Source of the DNA: Stieleria varia | Lineage (GTDB): Bacteria; Planctomycetota; Planctomycetia; Pirellulales; Pirellulaceae | NCBI RefSeq assembly: GCF_038443385.1 | Contig: NZ_CP151726.1 | Span: forward strand, 8,494,001-8,558,000 | DNA: 64,000 nt | Direction: 5' to 3' | Shown: piece after piece, positions 1-9,758 of the stretch | Position numbering within the stretch: position 1 is the stretch's first letter | Layout: each line of letters opens with the position of its first letter | The notes under the pieces: generated by a model | The model's database searches: none | What the model saw: only the letters and a program-made list of their open reading frames with translations | Told to the model about the DNA's origin: nothing | Translations under genes and position numbers: made by a program

Positions 1-504
1 CACATTTGGGAGTTCCGCGAACCGCTGCCCACCGACGCGGCGATCGATTGCGGCCTCGCTTTTCAGCTCACAAACATTCTGCGTGATATCTCCGAAGACG
101 CGCGTCGCGGCAGAATCTACTTGCCACGTCAGCACTACGAGCAACACGGGATGTGCGAAGACGACTTGCTCAAGCCGCGTGCCGACGACCGACTGCGTTG
201 CCTGATCGATGATGAAATCAACCGCGCCGAACGTCTGTTCAATTCCGGCTGGCGAGTCTGGGACTCGCTCAGCGACGACGGACGTCCGATGTTCAGCATG
301 ATGTGGCGGACCTATCGACGTCTGCTGTCTCGGATCGCGGAAGACCCTCGGGCGGTTGCCACCAAACGCGTGCGTTTGTCGGCGAGCGAGAAACTCGGTT
401 TGGTCTCACGCCATTTCATCTCTCCGATTTTCAGACGCCTGCCCGTGCCTCCCATCGAAGTCGCACGACCCAAGCCGCACATCGAGACGTCGCCCCCCAA
501 GTGA
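1..504 (+). CDS. hpnD: Presqualene diphosphate synthase HpnD, C-terminal part (5' end outside window)
   Basis: Partial gene: the reading frame is open from base 1, so only about 167 C-terminal residues are present. The visible part begins just before the second substrate-binding region of trans-isoprenyl squalene/phytoene synthases: FQLTNILRDI, then EDARRGRIYLP, where the Asp residues bind Mg-diphosphate. HpnD condenses two farnesyl diphosphates into presqualene diphosphate on the way to squalene and hopanoids. The assignment to HpnD rather than a carotenoid phytoene synthase rests on the hpnE-like gene directly downstream, which overlaps this stop codon by 4 bases. The family (squalene/phytoene synthase) is secure; HpnD versus HpnC or CrtB is inferred from context. 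Confidence 0.8.
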   Translation, partial: HIWEFREPLPTDAAIDCGLAFQLTNILRDISEDARRGRIYLPRQHYEQHGMCEDDLLKPRADDRLRCLIDDEINRAERLFNSGWRVWDSLSDDGRPMFSMMWRTYRRLLSRIAEDPRAVATKRVRLSASEKLGLVSRHFISPIFRRLPVPPIEVARPKPHIETSPPK

Positions 505-1955
505 TACCGCCTCCCGATTCACACAACAGACAACGCGTCGTCATCATCGGCGGTGGACTCGCCGGGCTCGCAGCAGCCGAAGCACTCGCGCGGCACGCGG
601 CCGCTCGCGTCGACATCACGCTGCTGGAATCCAAACGGAATTTGGGCGGCCGCGCGGGCTCATTCCAAGACCGCGGCACCGATGAAATCATCGACTACTG
701 TCAACACGCAGCGATGGGATGCTGCACTCAACTAATCGGCTTGCTGGATCGATGTGGCATTGGGCACCAAATGCATCGATACGATTCGCTTCATTTTTTG
801 CATCCCGAACACCCGCCCAGCAAATTCGCGCCGTCACGCTGGCTGCCCGCGCCACTACATTTGGCTCGCACGATCAGCTCGCTGCGTTACCTGACCAGCA
901 GACAAAAACGCGAAATACAACGCGGCCTGTTTCGTCTGATGCGTACCTCGACAAGTTCGTTGCGAGACGTCACCGCAGCGGATTGGCTGCAACAAAACGG
1001 TCAGAGCACCGCGTCGGTGCAACGATTCTGGGACGTGATCTTGGTGAGTGCGTTGGGCGAGTCCACGCAGTTCGTTGCGATGTCGGCCGCACGCAAAGTG
1101 ATGATGGATGGATTCGCCGCCGCTCGCGGCGCAAGCGATGTTCTGATTCCCAAACTGCCACTGCAAGAATTGTTCGGCATCGAATTGGCCGATCGCATCC
1201 GAGCATTGGGCGTTGAGATCCAATGTTCCAAATCGGTGACCGGTGTTTCCCAAGACAATACCAAACCGACGATGACCACGGCGGATGAAACGCTACATGC
1301 CGACCATGTGATTTGCGCCGTGCCGTGGCACCAAGTCTCGCGTGTTTTGGCACCGCTTCGCCAAACCGAGCTGGCGCAGTCGATGGACTTCGACGCGGTC
1401 TCCGGCTTTCCCACTTCTCCGATCACCGGAATGCATCTGTGGTTTGATCGCCCGATCACGACGCTTGATCACGCGGTGATGGTGGGCACGCGTGCGCAAT
1501 GGCTATTTCATGTCGCGAGTCAATCGGAGCATTACTACCAAGTCGTCATCAGTGCTTCGCGACAACCAGAGGGAGAGACCAAATCGCACTTGGTCGAGAC
1601 GGTCTTGGGCGAACTGCACCACGCGTTTCCGCGTTCCCGAGATGCCAAGCTGCTGCGGAGTCAAGTGGTCATGGACCCCAAGAGCGTTTTCTCCATCCGA
1701 CCCGATGTCGAAAAGAAACGCCCCGACGCTACCACCGCCCTGCCCTGGCTGCACTTGGCCGGAGATTGGACCAACACCGGTTGGCCAGCCACGATGGAGG
1801 GCGCTGTGATCAGCGGCCGACTGGCCGCAGCCAGCGTTCTGCGACAATCAGGCGGTGTTGCCGATGCCCCGCCAGAAGATGACTCACCAGAACAGCCTGT
1901 CTCGGTCACGGGACAACCCGCCGGATGGCTCGCCAAAATGCTGATCGTACCGTGA
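501..1955 (+). CDS. hpnE: Hydroxysqualene dehydroxylase HpnE (FAD-dependent)
   Basis: FAD-dependent amine-oxidase/phytoene-desaturase family protein of 484 residues. An N-terminal Rossmann motif VVIIGGGLAGLAAAEAL lies at about residues 13-29, followed by the ESK..LGGRAGSF stretch that contacts FAD. A C-terminal NTGWPATMEGAVISG matches the FAD-binding end of HpnE. HpnE reductively removes the hydroxyl group of hydroxysqualene to give squalene. I chose the GTG at 501: it overlaps the hpnD stop codon (GTGA), which suggests translational coupling, and it puts the Rossmann motif where the family has it. The frame is open further upstream to 303, but that part lies inside hpnD and has no family similarity. 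Length is slightly above the usual 420-460 residues because of a short acidic, Pro-rich tail. Confidence 0.87.
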   Translation: MIPPPDSHNRQRVVIIGGGLAGLAAAEALARHAAARVDITLLESKRNLGGRAGSFQDRGTDEIIDYCQHAAMGCCTQLIGLLDRCGIGHQMHRYDSLHFLHPEHPPSKFAPSRWLPAPLHLARTISSLRYLTSRQKREIQRGLFRLMRTSTSSLRDVTAADWLQQNGQSTASVQRFWDVILVSALGESTQFVAMSAARKVMMDGFAAARGASDVLIPKLPLQELFGIELADRIRALGVEIQCSKSVTGVSQDNTKPTMTTADETLHADHVICAVPWHQVSRVLAPLRQTELAQSMDFDAVSGFPTSPITGMHLWFDRPITTLDHAVMVGTRAQWLFHVASQSEHYYQVVISASRQPEGETKSHLVETVLGELHHAFPRSRDAKLLRSQVVMDPKSVFSIRPDVEKKRPDATTALPWLHLAGDWTNTGWPATMEGAVISGRLAAASVLRQSGGVADAPPEDDSPEQPVSVTGQPAGWLAKMLIVP

Positions 1956-2053
1956 TCATATCCCCCCAGTCCTGCATTAGTCTTACCTCCCACTGGTCAT
2001 CTCGCTACCGTATCGCACAGCAAGAACAGCTTCAATTGCGGAGTCTTTGACGA

Positions 2054-4531
2054 GTGGATTGCTCAGCACCAAACCATCTTGAACAACGAATGCGGTGGAC
2101 CCGTCATCCGTCGGATTCGTGTCACGGGCCGGGTGAGTTCGTGCTGTATTGGATGCACAACGCCCTGCGGGCAAACGAAAACCCGGCCTTGGACGTCGCG
2201 ATTTGCTTTGCCCGCCAAAACGGATTGCCCCTGTTGGTCTATCGTGGGCTGTCGGAAGACTACCCCTATGCCTCGGATCGCTACCATGCGTTCATGTTGC
2301 AAGGTCACCGCGATGTGCAGTGTGAATTACAACGACGAGGCATCGATAGCCCGTTTCATCTGCAACGAAACGGCAACCGCGGGCCGCACCTTCGCGACCT
2401 GGTGCGTCGCAGCGCCGTCCTGGTAACAGAAGAAATGCCGGTGCATCCGCTGACCGGTTGGATCGATCGGCTGCACGCGAAAACTAAGACACCGATCGTC
2501 ACCGTCGATTGCTCTTGCATCGTACCCGCACCCACGATGGATCGCTGCTTCACGCGAGCGTACGAGTACCGAGATGCAACCAAGTCAGAGTACGAAAAAC
2601 GTGTCGGTGCACCGTATCATGACGAACCGGTCGACTGTGAAATCTACGATGGTCCCCTGCCCTTTCAACCGCTGTGCTTGCAGGACGCTTGTTTGGCATC
2701 GCTGATCGCGGACTGCAAGATCGATCATTCGATCGGCCCGGTCGCCGACACACCCGGCGGCAGCCGACACGGATACAAACGCTGGGATGATTTCAAAACA
2801 AACCGACTGAAACATTATGCGGCTCATCGTAACGATGCGACCAAGCATGATGGCGTCAGTCGTCTGAGCGCGTACCTTCATTTCGGAATGGTCAGCCCTT
2901 TTCGAATCGCTCGTGAAGCACATGCGGTGAACGCAGAGAAATTTCTCGACGAGTTGCTGATCTGGCGAGAAATGTCGTTTCATTTCTGTTTCCATCACTC
3001 CGACACGATCGACACGATGGAGGCTCTCCCCGAGTGGGCGCAGCAAACCCTTGCCGAACATTGCGAAGACGAACGGCCGGTGTGTTACAGCTGGGAAACC
3101 CTTGCCCGCGGCACCACCGGATACGCATTCTGGGACGCTTGCCAGCGAAGCCTGTTGAAACATGGCGAGTTGCATAACAACACCAGGATGACTTGGGGTA
3201 AATCGTTTCTCTCTTGGGCAAACACACCCGCCCGCGCGCTGCAGTTGACCATGGACGTCAACCATCGCTATGCGTTGGACGGACGTGACCCCAGTTCTTA
3301 CGGCGGAGTGCTTTGGTGTTACGGCCAATTCGATCGACCGTTTGAACCTGAACTGGAGGTTTTTGGCAAAGTCCGACCGCGGTGCCTGGAGGATCACGCA
3401 CGACGCCTGGACTTGGATCGGTATCACAACATCGTCGATCGACCCATCGCAGCAAATCTGCCTCGCGTCGCAATCATCGGCGCCGGCATGGCGGGACTAG
3501 CAGCCGCTCGAACGCTCCGCGATCACGGGATCAACGTCACCGTATTTGACAAATCGCGTGGTGTCGGCGGACGCATCGCCACACGTCGTGTCGATCAAGA
3601 GGATCCCGGCGAGGCGATCACGCTCGATCATGGGGCACAGTACTTCACGGCACGAGACCCGCGATTCTGTCGTCATGTCAACAGCTGGATTCACGATCAG
3701 ATCGTCGCGCCGTGGCTCGGCAAGATTGTTCAGATCAATTCCTCCGGTGAAATCGTTTCCCAGCCCAGACGTACACCGCGATACGTGGGTGTTCCCGGCA
3801 TGAATGCGGTGGCAAAACATCTTGCCAGCGACCTGACAGTGCAATCGGGGACAGTGCAATTAGAAACACAGATCAGTCGCTTGGAACGCGTGGACGACGG
3901 CTGGATATTGATCGACACCAGTCACGTACAACATGGCCCCTTTGAAACCGTCATTTGCAATTGCCCGCCAGAGCAGTCCGCACTTTTGCTTGCGGATCAC
4001 ACGGATCTGATGGACCAGATCGCGCAAGTCAAAATGCGTCCTTGTTGGGCGATCTTGGTCGCTTCGCAGTCGCTCGACGGCGTCCCCTTTGACGGCGCCT
4101 TTGTCGACGACAGCCCGATCTCGTGGATCGCACAGAACAGCAACAAGCCGGGACGCCCCGGCCCGCCGGCTTGGGTCATCCATGCCTCCGCTCAGTGGTC
4201 CGAAGACAACTTGGATCTCGCCAACGACGAGGTCCTGGAGGAACTCTTGCCGCATTTTGAAAACTTGATCGGCAAAAAAATCGTCGACCCGATCTACCTG
4301 ACCGCACACCGCTGGCGTTTTGCGATCCCCGCTGAGCCGCTTTCCAAGGAATGCCTCTGGGATCACGTCAACGGACTGGGCGCCTGCGGCGATTGGTGCG
4401 GCGGACCTCGCGTGGAGGGGGCGTTCTTGAGCGGCATGGCGATGGCCGGAACCCTCCTGCGGCACGTCACCATCGACCGTGCCCCCGCAACTTGCGTAGG
4501 ACCATGCACGCAACCAAGTCTGTTCAACTGA
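2054..4531 (+). CDS. Class II CPD photolyase fused to a renalase-like FAD oxidoreductase
   Basis: 825-residue two-domain protein. Residues about 1-465 are a class II cyclobutane pyrimidine dimer photolyase: an N-terminal antenna-type domain (FVLYWMHNALRANENPAL), then the FAD-binding helical domain with WREMSFHFCFH near residue 303, RMTWGKSFLSW near 378 and YALDGRDPSSYGG near 405. From about residue 470 a second, complete flavoprotein domain begins with VAIIGAGMAGLAAARTL, GVGGRIATRR and DHGAQYFTARDPRF. This is the signature of renalase-like NAD(P)/FAD amine-oxidase-type proteins, which normally stand alone. The first half repairs UV dimers with light; the role of the second is unknown. The start is uncertain: GTG 2054 or ATG 2090, neither with a strong ribosome binding site. 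The stop lies inside the next gene. Confidence 0.88.
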   Translation: MDCSAPNHLEQRMRWTRHPSDSCHGPGEFVLYWMHNALRANENPALDVAICFARQNGLPLLVYRGLSEDYPYASDRYHAFMLQGHRDVQCELQRRGIDSPFHLQRNGNRGPHLRDLVRRSAVLVTEEMPVHPLTGWIDRLHAKTKTPIVTVDCSCIVPAPTMDRCFTRAYEYRDATKSEYEKRVGAPYHDEPVDCEIYDGPLPFQPLCLQDACLASLIADCKIDHSIGPVADTPGGSRHGYKRWDDFKTNRLKHYAAHRNDATKHDGVSRLSAYLHFGMVSPFRIAREAHAVNAEKFLDELLIWREMSFHFCFHHSDTIDTMEALPEWAQQTLAEHCEDERPVCYSWETLARGTTGYAFWDACQRSLLKHGELHNNTRMTWGKSFLSWANTPARALQLTMDVNHRYALDGRDPSSYGGVLWCYGQFDRPFEPELEVFGKVRPRCLEDHARRLDLDRYHNIVDRPIAANLPRVAIIGAGMAGLAAARTLRDHGINVTVFDKSRGVGGRIATRRVDQEDPGEAITLDHGAQYFTARDPRFCRHVNSWIHDQIVAPWLGKIVQINSSGEIVSQPRRTPRYVGVPGMNAVAKHLASDLTVQSGTVQLETQISRLERVDDGWILIDTSHVQHGPFETVICNCPPEQSALLLADHTDLMDQIAQVKMRPCWAILVASQSLDGVPFDGAFVDDSPISWIAQNSNKPGRPGPPAWVIHASAQWSEDNLDLANDEVLEELLPHFENLIGKKIVDPIYLTAHRWRFAIPAEPLSKECLWDHVNGLGACGDWCGGPRVEGAFLSGMAMAGTLLRHVTIDRAPATCVGPCTQPSLFN

Positions 4532-5472
4532 AACCCTCGACTTCGGCATTGACCGACCGATTCGGATTTTCTTATACGCGTGTTGGCAAATTACGATTCG
4601 CGCTCCCCGCGCGTTTAGAAATCCCCCAACAAGCGAACCCTACCGTGATTCATCTGATCTCCAAATGGAACGAAAAACGCCGAGCCCGCCGCCGAAAACG
4701 CCACGGCGGCCTGTACAGCGACGCCAACGGTTACCCTTTGGACATGAACTCTGATAGCGTCGAAACGATTCAACGCGTTCGCGAATTCACCATGACCACC
4801 CCCGAACGACTTAACGGACTTTGCGAAGCCGTTCGATACATTTCGTCCGCAGGCATCCCAGGTGATGTGGTCGAGTGCGGCGTCTGGAAAGGCGGCAGCA
4901 TGATGGCCGTGGCCGAAATGCTGAAGCAATTCGGTGACACCCATCGTGAGCTTTACCTCTTTGACACCTACGAAGGAATGCCGGCACCGACCGACGAAGA
5001 CGTCTCGCTGGTCGGACAATCCGCCAGTGAACGATTGCAGCAAGAACTCGCAGTGGACCCGAGCACCCTATGGTGCGAGTCGCCACTGGATGAAGTCCGC
5101 CATCACATGGCGAAAACGGGCTACCCCACCGATCGCACCCACTTCGTCAAAGGCATGGTGGAAGACACCATCCCCGAGAACGCTCCGCAAGAAATCGCGC
5201 TGCTGCGTCTGGACACCGACTGGTACGAATCCACACTGCATGAGATGAACCATCTCTTCCCTCGCTTGGTCGATGGCGGTGTCTTGATCATCGACGATTA
5301 CGGACACTGGCAAGGCGCTCGACAAGCTGTCGATGAATACCTCGCCGAGCACAATATCGCGATCATGCTCAATCGTCTCGACTACACCGGTCGAATCGGA
5401 ATCCGACATGCCGGAGTCCACCAAGTCCGAAACCTTCAGGGACATCCCGGCCAACGCGCCCAAGCCGCTTGA
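4504..5472 (+). CDS. TylF/MycF-family O-methyltransferase
   Basis: 322-residue SAM-dependent methyltransferase of the macrocin O-methyltransferase (TylF) family. The SAM-binding motif VVECGVWKGGSMMAVAEML lies near residue 121. The metal/substrate region LDTDWYEST is near 235 and IDDYG near 262, the Asp cluster that binds Mg2+ in MycF-type enzymes. Family members methylate hydroxyl groups of sugars in macrolides or surface glycans; here the substrate is unknown, and a glycan or polysaccharide role is only inferred. ATG 4504 was chosen; it lies 28 bases inside the end of the photolyase fusion gene, suggesting co-transcription. The first ~60 residues are rich in Arg/Lys and not conserved. A second methyltransferase-like gene follows after 78 bases. 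Confidence 0.85.
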   Translation: MHATKSVQLKPSTSALTDRFGFSYTRVGKLRFALPARLEIPQQANPTVIHLISKWNEKRRARRRKRHGGLYSDANGYPLDMNSDSVETIQRVREFTMTTPERLNGLCEAVRYISSAGIPGDVVECGVWKGGSMMAVAEMLKQFGDTHRELYLFDTYEGMPAPTDEDVSLVGQSASERLQQELAVDPSTLWCESPLDEVRHHMAKTGYPTDRTHFVKGMVEDTIPENAPQEIALLRLDTDWYESTLHEMNHLFPRLVDGGVLIIDDYGHWQGARQAVDEYLAEHNIAIMLNRLDYTGRIGIRHAGVHQVRNLQGHPGQRAQAA

Positions 5473-5550
5473 GCATTCCGGATTCCTTTTGTTCCCTCAT
5501 CTCTGCTACGCCATCCGCGTGGCAGTCTTCTGCCTGCAGGATCACCAACC

Positions 5551-6420
5551 ATGGGTTTGACCAACCGCATCATTCGCTTGCTCGATCACGGTCGTGAAAT
5601 CGGCGTCGATTATCAGCAAACACTCATGATCGGTCGACAACAAATCCATCTTTCCGATCCTGAACTGCGTCAAACCATCGACCAATGCGGAATCCCCAAC
5701 CGCGACGCGCTTGCCGATGAGATCATGAGCGTCGATCGCTATGCCGAACCCCTGCTCCGAGCCTTGGGCGCTCAACGCGTCGATTCATTGGACGCGTCGG
5801 ACTACGAAGACGCCAACGTGATCGCTGACCTCAACCAACCGCTGGATGAAAGCTACGATCAACAGTACTCCTGCGTTATCGACGGAGGTTCGCTGGAACA
5901 CGTTTTCTTTTTTCCCACGGCGATCAAAAACTGCATGCGACTGACGCGTGTCGGCGGCCACTTTATTTCCGTCAACGGCACCAACAACTTCAGCGGCCAC
6001 GGCTTCTATCAGTTCAGTCCCGAATTGATGTACCGCGTCCTGTCACCTGAGAATGGCTTCGAAGTCTGTGACTTGCTGGTCTGGGAGCGAACACCCGGCA
6101 GCGTCACCTATCGTGCCCACGACCCCGCCGACGTCCACGCCCGCGTGATGGCCCAAACTCATCACCCGACCTTCATGCTGGTGATCGCTCGACGAACGCA
6201 CGAAGCAGACATCTTCTCGACCACACCCATGCAGAGCGACTACGTGGTTGATTGGCAAAAAGGCGAACATCGTGCCCCCTCGGCCACCTTCGTCCAACCA
6301 CCACTGCTCAAACGGATTGGGAAAGAAGCCGAAAAGAAGGTTCGGGCAGTCCGCAAACGCCTTTTCTCTCGTTTTCACCGCGAACATTTCGAGCCGTTTC
6401 AGTATCGAAAGAGTGCCTGA
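5551..6420 (+). CDS. SAM-dependent methyltransferase-like protein of unknown substrate
   Basis: 289-residue protein resembling a group of class I methyltransferase-like proteins found in marine bacteria near glycan or surface genes. The conserved stretches are VDSLDASDYEDANVIADLN (about residues 76-94) and VIDGGSLEHVFFFP (about 108-121), then GGHFISVNGTNNFSGHGFYQF. A classical glycine-rich motif I (GxGxG) is not visible; GAQRVDSLDASDYE occupies that position, so SAM binding is inferred from the later motifs. The C-terminus is strongly basic. It lies 78 bases behind the TylF-like gene on the same strand and is probably co-transcribed. Substrate and partner cannot be read from the sequence. Confidence 0.7.
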   Translation: MGLTNRIIRLLDHGREIGVDYQQTLMIGRQQIHLSDPELRQTIDQCGIPNRDALADEIMSVDRYAEPLLRALGAQRVDSLDASDYEDANVIADLNQPLDESYDQQYSCVIDGGSLEHVFFFPTAIKNCMRLTRVGGHFISVNGTNNFSGHGFYQFSPELMYRVLSPENGFEVCDLLVWERTPGSVTYRAHDPADVHARVMAQTHHPTFMLVIARRTHEADIFSTTPMQSDYVVDWQKGEHRAPSATFVQPPLLKRIGKEAEKKVRAVRKRLFSRFHREHFEPFQYRKSA

Positions 6421-6686
6421 GTTGGCCGCGGTCGCTCCCCAGACTCCCATCGTAGTGGGATTCGCCAGAATTCCCCCTAACTCTTCTACTGCTACTCGCA
6501 CTGGGAAATCCAGCGAATCCCGCGACGAGAATCTCTGCACACGTGGGCCGCACTCCCCGGATCCTCGACACCTAAACCCCAAGTCGACCAATCGGCCCAA
6601 AACGCGTACATTTCTCCCTTTCGAACCCACAAACAACCGCGTCTCGCTTCCGCGAAACGCCCAACCACTCCCAGACCGGCATCCAA

Positions 6687-8306
6687 ATGAAATCCATGGA
6701 CAAGATCGTGTCGCTGTGCAAGCGACGGGGCTTCCTTTTCCAATCCAGTGAGATCTACGGCGGCATTCAAGGTTTCTGGGACTACGGACCGCTCGGCGTC
6801 GAACTCAAACGCAACGTCAAGGAAGCGTGGTGGACGGACATGATCCGCGGCCACAACGACTTGATCACTCCCGCCGGCGCCCCGAGCACGTTCGAAATGG
6901 TCGGCCTCGATTCGACCATCATCATGCACCCTCAGGTCTGGAAATGTAGCGGTCACTACGACCTCTTCCACGATCACATGGTCGACTGCCGAGAAAGCAA
7001 AAAACGGTATCGCTTTGACCAAGTCCGAGGCCGATGGTGTGAACATCGAGATCAAAAAATCTTTGTTTCAACGCTTGCCGAAGTCGAACAGGAACTGGAC
7101 GAAGTCCGCCGACGGGCGATGAAGTTCTTTAAGCTCCGCCCCAAGAACGCGGACGAACTGACGGTGGGCAACGAATCGCTCACCCTCGACCAACTCGACG
7201 ATACGCATTCGGTACTCGCCCCCGACGCCAAATCGCTTGACACGCTGACCGAGCCGCGTGAGTTCAACTTGATGTTCAAGACCACCATCGGTGCGCTTGG
7301 TGGCGAAGAAGACGCGGCGTTCCTGCGCCCCGAAACCGCGCAGGGCATCTTCGTCAACTTCAAAAACGTCGTCGATAGCAGCCGAGTGAAGATCCCATTC
7401 GGTATCGGCCAAATCGGCAAGAGTTTTCGTAACGAAATCACGCCACGGAACTTCACTTTCCGCTCACGTGAATTCGAACAGATGGAAATCGAATTCTTCT
7501 GTCGTCCCGACCAATCCCAAGAGTGGTACCGATACTGGCGTGATCGCCGCTTGGCTTGGTACAAAACGCTCGGCCTGTCAGACGAGTCGCTGATCATGCG
7601 CGAACACCACGTCGAGGAACTCGCCCACTACAGCGTCGGCACCGCCGACATCGAATACGCGTTTCCCTTCTTGCCACCCGGTGAGTACGGTGAACTCGAA
7701 GGCATCGCTCACCGCGGCGACTTTGACCTTCGCAGTCACATGGAAGGAAAACTGGACCCGAACTCGCCACCCGGTGAGCCGATGAAGGTTGAATTGAACG
7801 AACACGGCAAGCCCAAACATCGCGGCAGCGGCAAGGACCTCAGCTACCGCGACGAAGTCACCAATGAAAAGTTCGTCCCTCACGTGATCGAACCCTCTGC
7901 GGGTGCCGACCGCGGCGTCTTGGCATTCCTCTGCGAAGCCTACACGGAGGACGAGGCCCCCGACGAGAACGGGGAGATGCAGGTTCGAACGGTGATGAAA
8001 CTGCACCCTCGCTTGGCACCCGTGAAAGCCGCCGTGTTCCCGCTGGTCAAGAAAGACGGTATGCCAGAAGTCGCCCAGGAGATCTACGGCGAGCTGAAAC
8101 AGTCAATGAACGTGTTCTATGACGAGAAAGGTGCCGTGGGACGCCGCTATCGCCGCCAGGACGAAGCCGGCACGCCGTACTGCATCACCGTTGACACGGA
8201 CACGTTGACCGACAAGACCGTGACGATCCGCGACCGCGACACCCTGGAGCAAACCCGCGTGAAAATCGACGAAGTCGCCGCCGTGATCCACACTCTGCTA
8301 AGATGA
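6687..8306 (+). CDS. glyQS: Glycine--tRNA ligase, dimeric (alpha2) type
   Basis: 539-residue class II aminoacyl-tRNA synthetase that charges tRNA-Gly. The N-terminus KRRGFLFQSSEIYGG is typical of the homodimeric archaeal/eukaryal-like form, not the alpha2beta2 GlyQ+GlyS enzyme. Catalytic core motifs visible: RPETAQGIFVNF (about residue 213), RNEITPRNF (about 246) and REFEQMEIEFF (about 260). The anticodon-binding domain begins near LHPRLAPVKAAVFPL (about 438) and runs to the C-terminus. It is longer than many bacterial alpha2 enzymes because of charged segments around residues 90-165 (after the CREHRDQKIFV-like region) and 350-390. ATG 6687 is used; a second Met three residues later is also possible. 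The 266 bases before it show no gene. Confidence 0.95.
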   Translation: MKSMDKIVSLCKRRGFLFQSSEIYGGIQGFWDYGPLGVELKRNVKEAWWTDMIRGHNDLITPAGAPSTFEMVGLDSTIIMHPQVWKCSGHYDLFHDHMVDCRESKKRYRFDQVRGRWCEHRDQKIFVSTLAEVEQELDEVRRRAMKFFKLRPKNADELTVGNESLTLDQLDDTHSVLAPDAKSLDTLTEPREFNLMFKTTIGALGGEEDAAFLRPETAQGIFVNFKNVVDSSRVKIPFGIGQIGKSFRNEITPRNFTFRSREFEQMEIEFFCRPDQSQEWYRYWRDRRLAWYKTLGLSDESLIMREHHVEELAHYSVGTADIEYAFPFLPPGEYGELEGIAHRGDFDLRSHMEGKLDPNSPPGEPMKVELNEHGKPKHRGSGKDLSYRDEVTNEKFVPHVIEPSAGADRGVLAFLCEAYTEDEAPDENGEMQVRTVMKLHPRLAPVKAAVFPLVKKDGMPEVAQEIYGELKQSMNVFYDEKGAVGRRYRRQDEAGTPYCITVDTDTLTDKTVTIRDRDTLEQTRVKIDEVAAVIHTLLR

Positions 8307-8348
8307 TATCGTCCGTACCCGCATCACTTGGTTCAAGGAAACCAGCCC

Positions 8349-9641
8349 ATGCGTGCAACGATTTCATCTCTGACCACGATCTTCACTCTGCTCCTGTGCA
8401 TTTTCGCAACAGGAAATCGATGCCAAGCCGTTGAGCCCGCAACCACCGCAGAGACACAAAAGATCGCCAAGATCCTTGCCGGTCGTAGCGACACCGTTCG
8501 TCTGCGAACGGCATTGGCGATCGACCAAAATATCACCTCACGTGTCCAAGCCCTGCCGGCAATGTCGGATGCCTTGAACACGCTGATCGAACGCCTCGAT
8601 GAAAAGGATCGCGAAGAACCGATCCCGCCTGGCGTGGCTCAACTGATTTCAACGCTCAGTAAAGTCGATCGCGACGATGCAGTCGCCCCTCTCTCAGCAG
8701 CGGTCAATGCGCCAAGTATCGCATGGGCTACCTTCACGATCGATGCGGTCGGACAAAACAAACATCACAGCATGATCCCGGAACTGGTCGATGCCTTCGA
8801 CGGACCACTCTGCTCCAGTCACTATGGTCTGCGATTCGCTCTGGTCCGATCGCTACTGCTGATGCAGCACCCTGATGCCTTGGAAGCCCTCGGACGGTTG
8901 CGCACACGCATCGACGGCCAATTGCGTCATAAACTGGATGTGGAACTAGACAAGTTGACGGTCGATGATTTTTGGGGAGACGATCAACGGTTCGCCGCGT
9001 GGACCGCGGGCGACTACTTGAAACAGCCCATCAATCGCCCGCTGTCGCCCGACTCGATGTTCAAATCCGCCAGCTACAGCGAATCAGCTAATCGAATGCG
9101 TCTGACTCGTCAGAAGTACTACGACATCGACATCTATGCCAAGCGCTTGCTGTTCGTCATCGATCGCAGCGGCAGCATGGCCCAAGTCGGCTATCGCGGA
9201 ACGCGGATCGCTAAAGCCAAACAGGAGTTGATCGCGGCGATCCGAGGCTTGGAACCCGATACGGAGTTCAGCATCCTGGTTTTCGATACCGACATTCGCG
9301 CCTACAGCGAATCGCTGCAAATAGCGACGGACGAGAACAAACAAAAAGCCATCCGTTATGTCAGCGCGCTGAACTGCGGCAAGAAAACGAACACCTACGG
9401 TGCGTTGCGTCGTGCGATCGAGTTCGATTATCAACTCGAAGCCATCTTTGTGTTGACCGACGGGCGCCCCACCACCGGACAAGTGGTCGTCCCGGAACTG
9501 ATCCTCACCGACATTCTGCAACGCAACCAGTTCCGTAACATCACGATCAACACCGTCGCCATCGCCGCCGAAGAATCCCTCGCCGGATTCCTCCAAGGCC
9601 TGACCACCCCCAGCGGCGGCGAATATCGCGTCGTCGACTGA
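8349..9641 (+). CDS. Secreted von Willebrand factor A domain protein
   Basis: 430-residue exported protein. ATG 8349 is preferred over the in-frame TTG at 8328: it is preceded by AAGGAA and followed directly by a signal peptide (hydrophobic SLTTIFTLLLCIFATG, then a probable cleavage near residue 28). Residues about 30-215 are helical and HEAT-like without recognised motifs. A VWA domain starts near residue 266 with LLFVIDRSGSM, an intact DxSxS metal-ion-dependent adhesion site, and continues to the C-terminus, where VLTDGRPTTGQ supplies a further MIDAS residue. Such domains bind protein partners through a divalent cation. The gene begins 42 bases after glyQS, but a functional link to tRNA charging is unlikely. 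The ligand is unknown. Confidence 0.8.
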   Translation: MRATISSLTTIFTLLLCIFATGNRCQAVEPATTAETQKIAKILAGRSDTVRLRTALAIDQNITSRVQALPAMSDALNTLIERLDEKDREEPIPPGVAQLISTLSKVDRDDAVAPLSAAVNAPSIAWATFTIDAVGQNKHHSMIPELVDAFDGPLCSSHYGLRFALVRSLLLMQHPDALEALGRLRTRIDGQLRHKLDVELDKLTVDDFWGDDQRFAAWTAGDYLKQPINRPLSPDSMFKSASYSESANRMRLTRQKYYDIDIYAKRLLFVIDRSGSMAQVGYRGTRIAKAKQELIAAIRGLEPDTEFSILVFDTDIRAYSESLQIATDENKQKAIRYVSALNCGKKTNTYGALRRAIEFDYQLEAIFVLTDGRPTTGQVVVPELILTDILQRNQFRNITINTVAIAAEESLAGFLQGLTTPSGGEYRVVD

Positions 9642-9758
9642 ACCAAGAGACGGCTTATCTTTCGCCCCGTTTGACCCGTAGCCGAAGGCGCAGGCAGCAC
9701 CACCATCCGCCAACAACCTCACCGGACCTCCCCCTCCCCGTCTCAGGACCCCGCACCG

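Noticed and set aside
303-500. Upstream extension of the hpnE reading frame
   Set aside because: It lies inside hpnD in another frame and has no similarity to flavoproteins; GTG 501 gives the expected N-terminus and a 4-base overlap.
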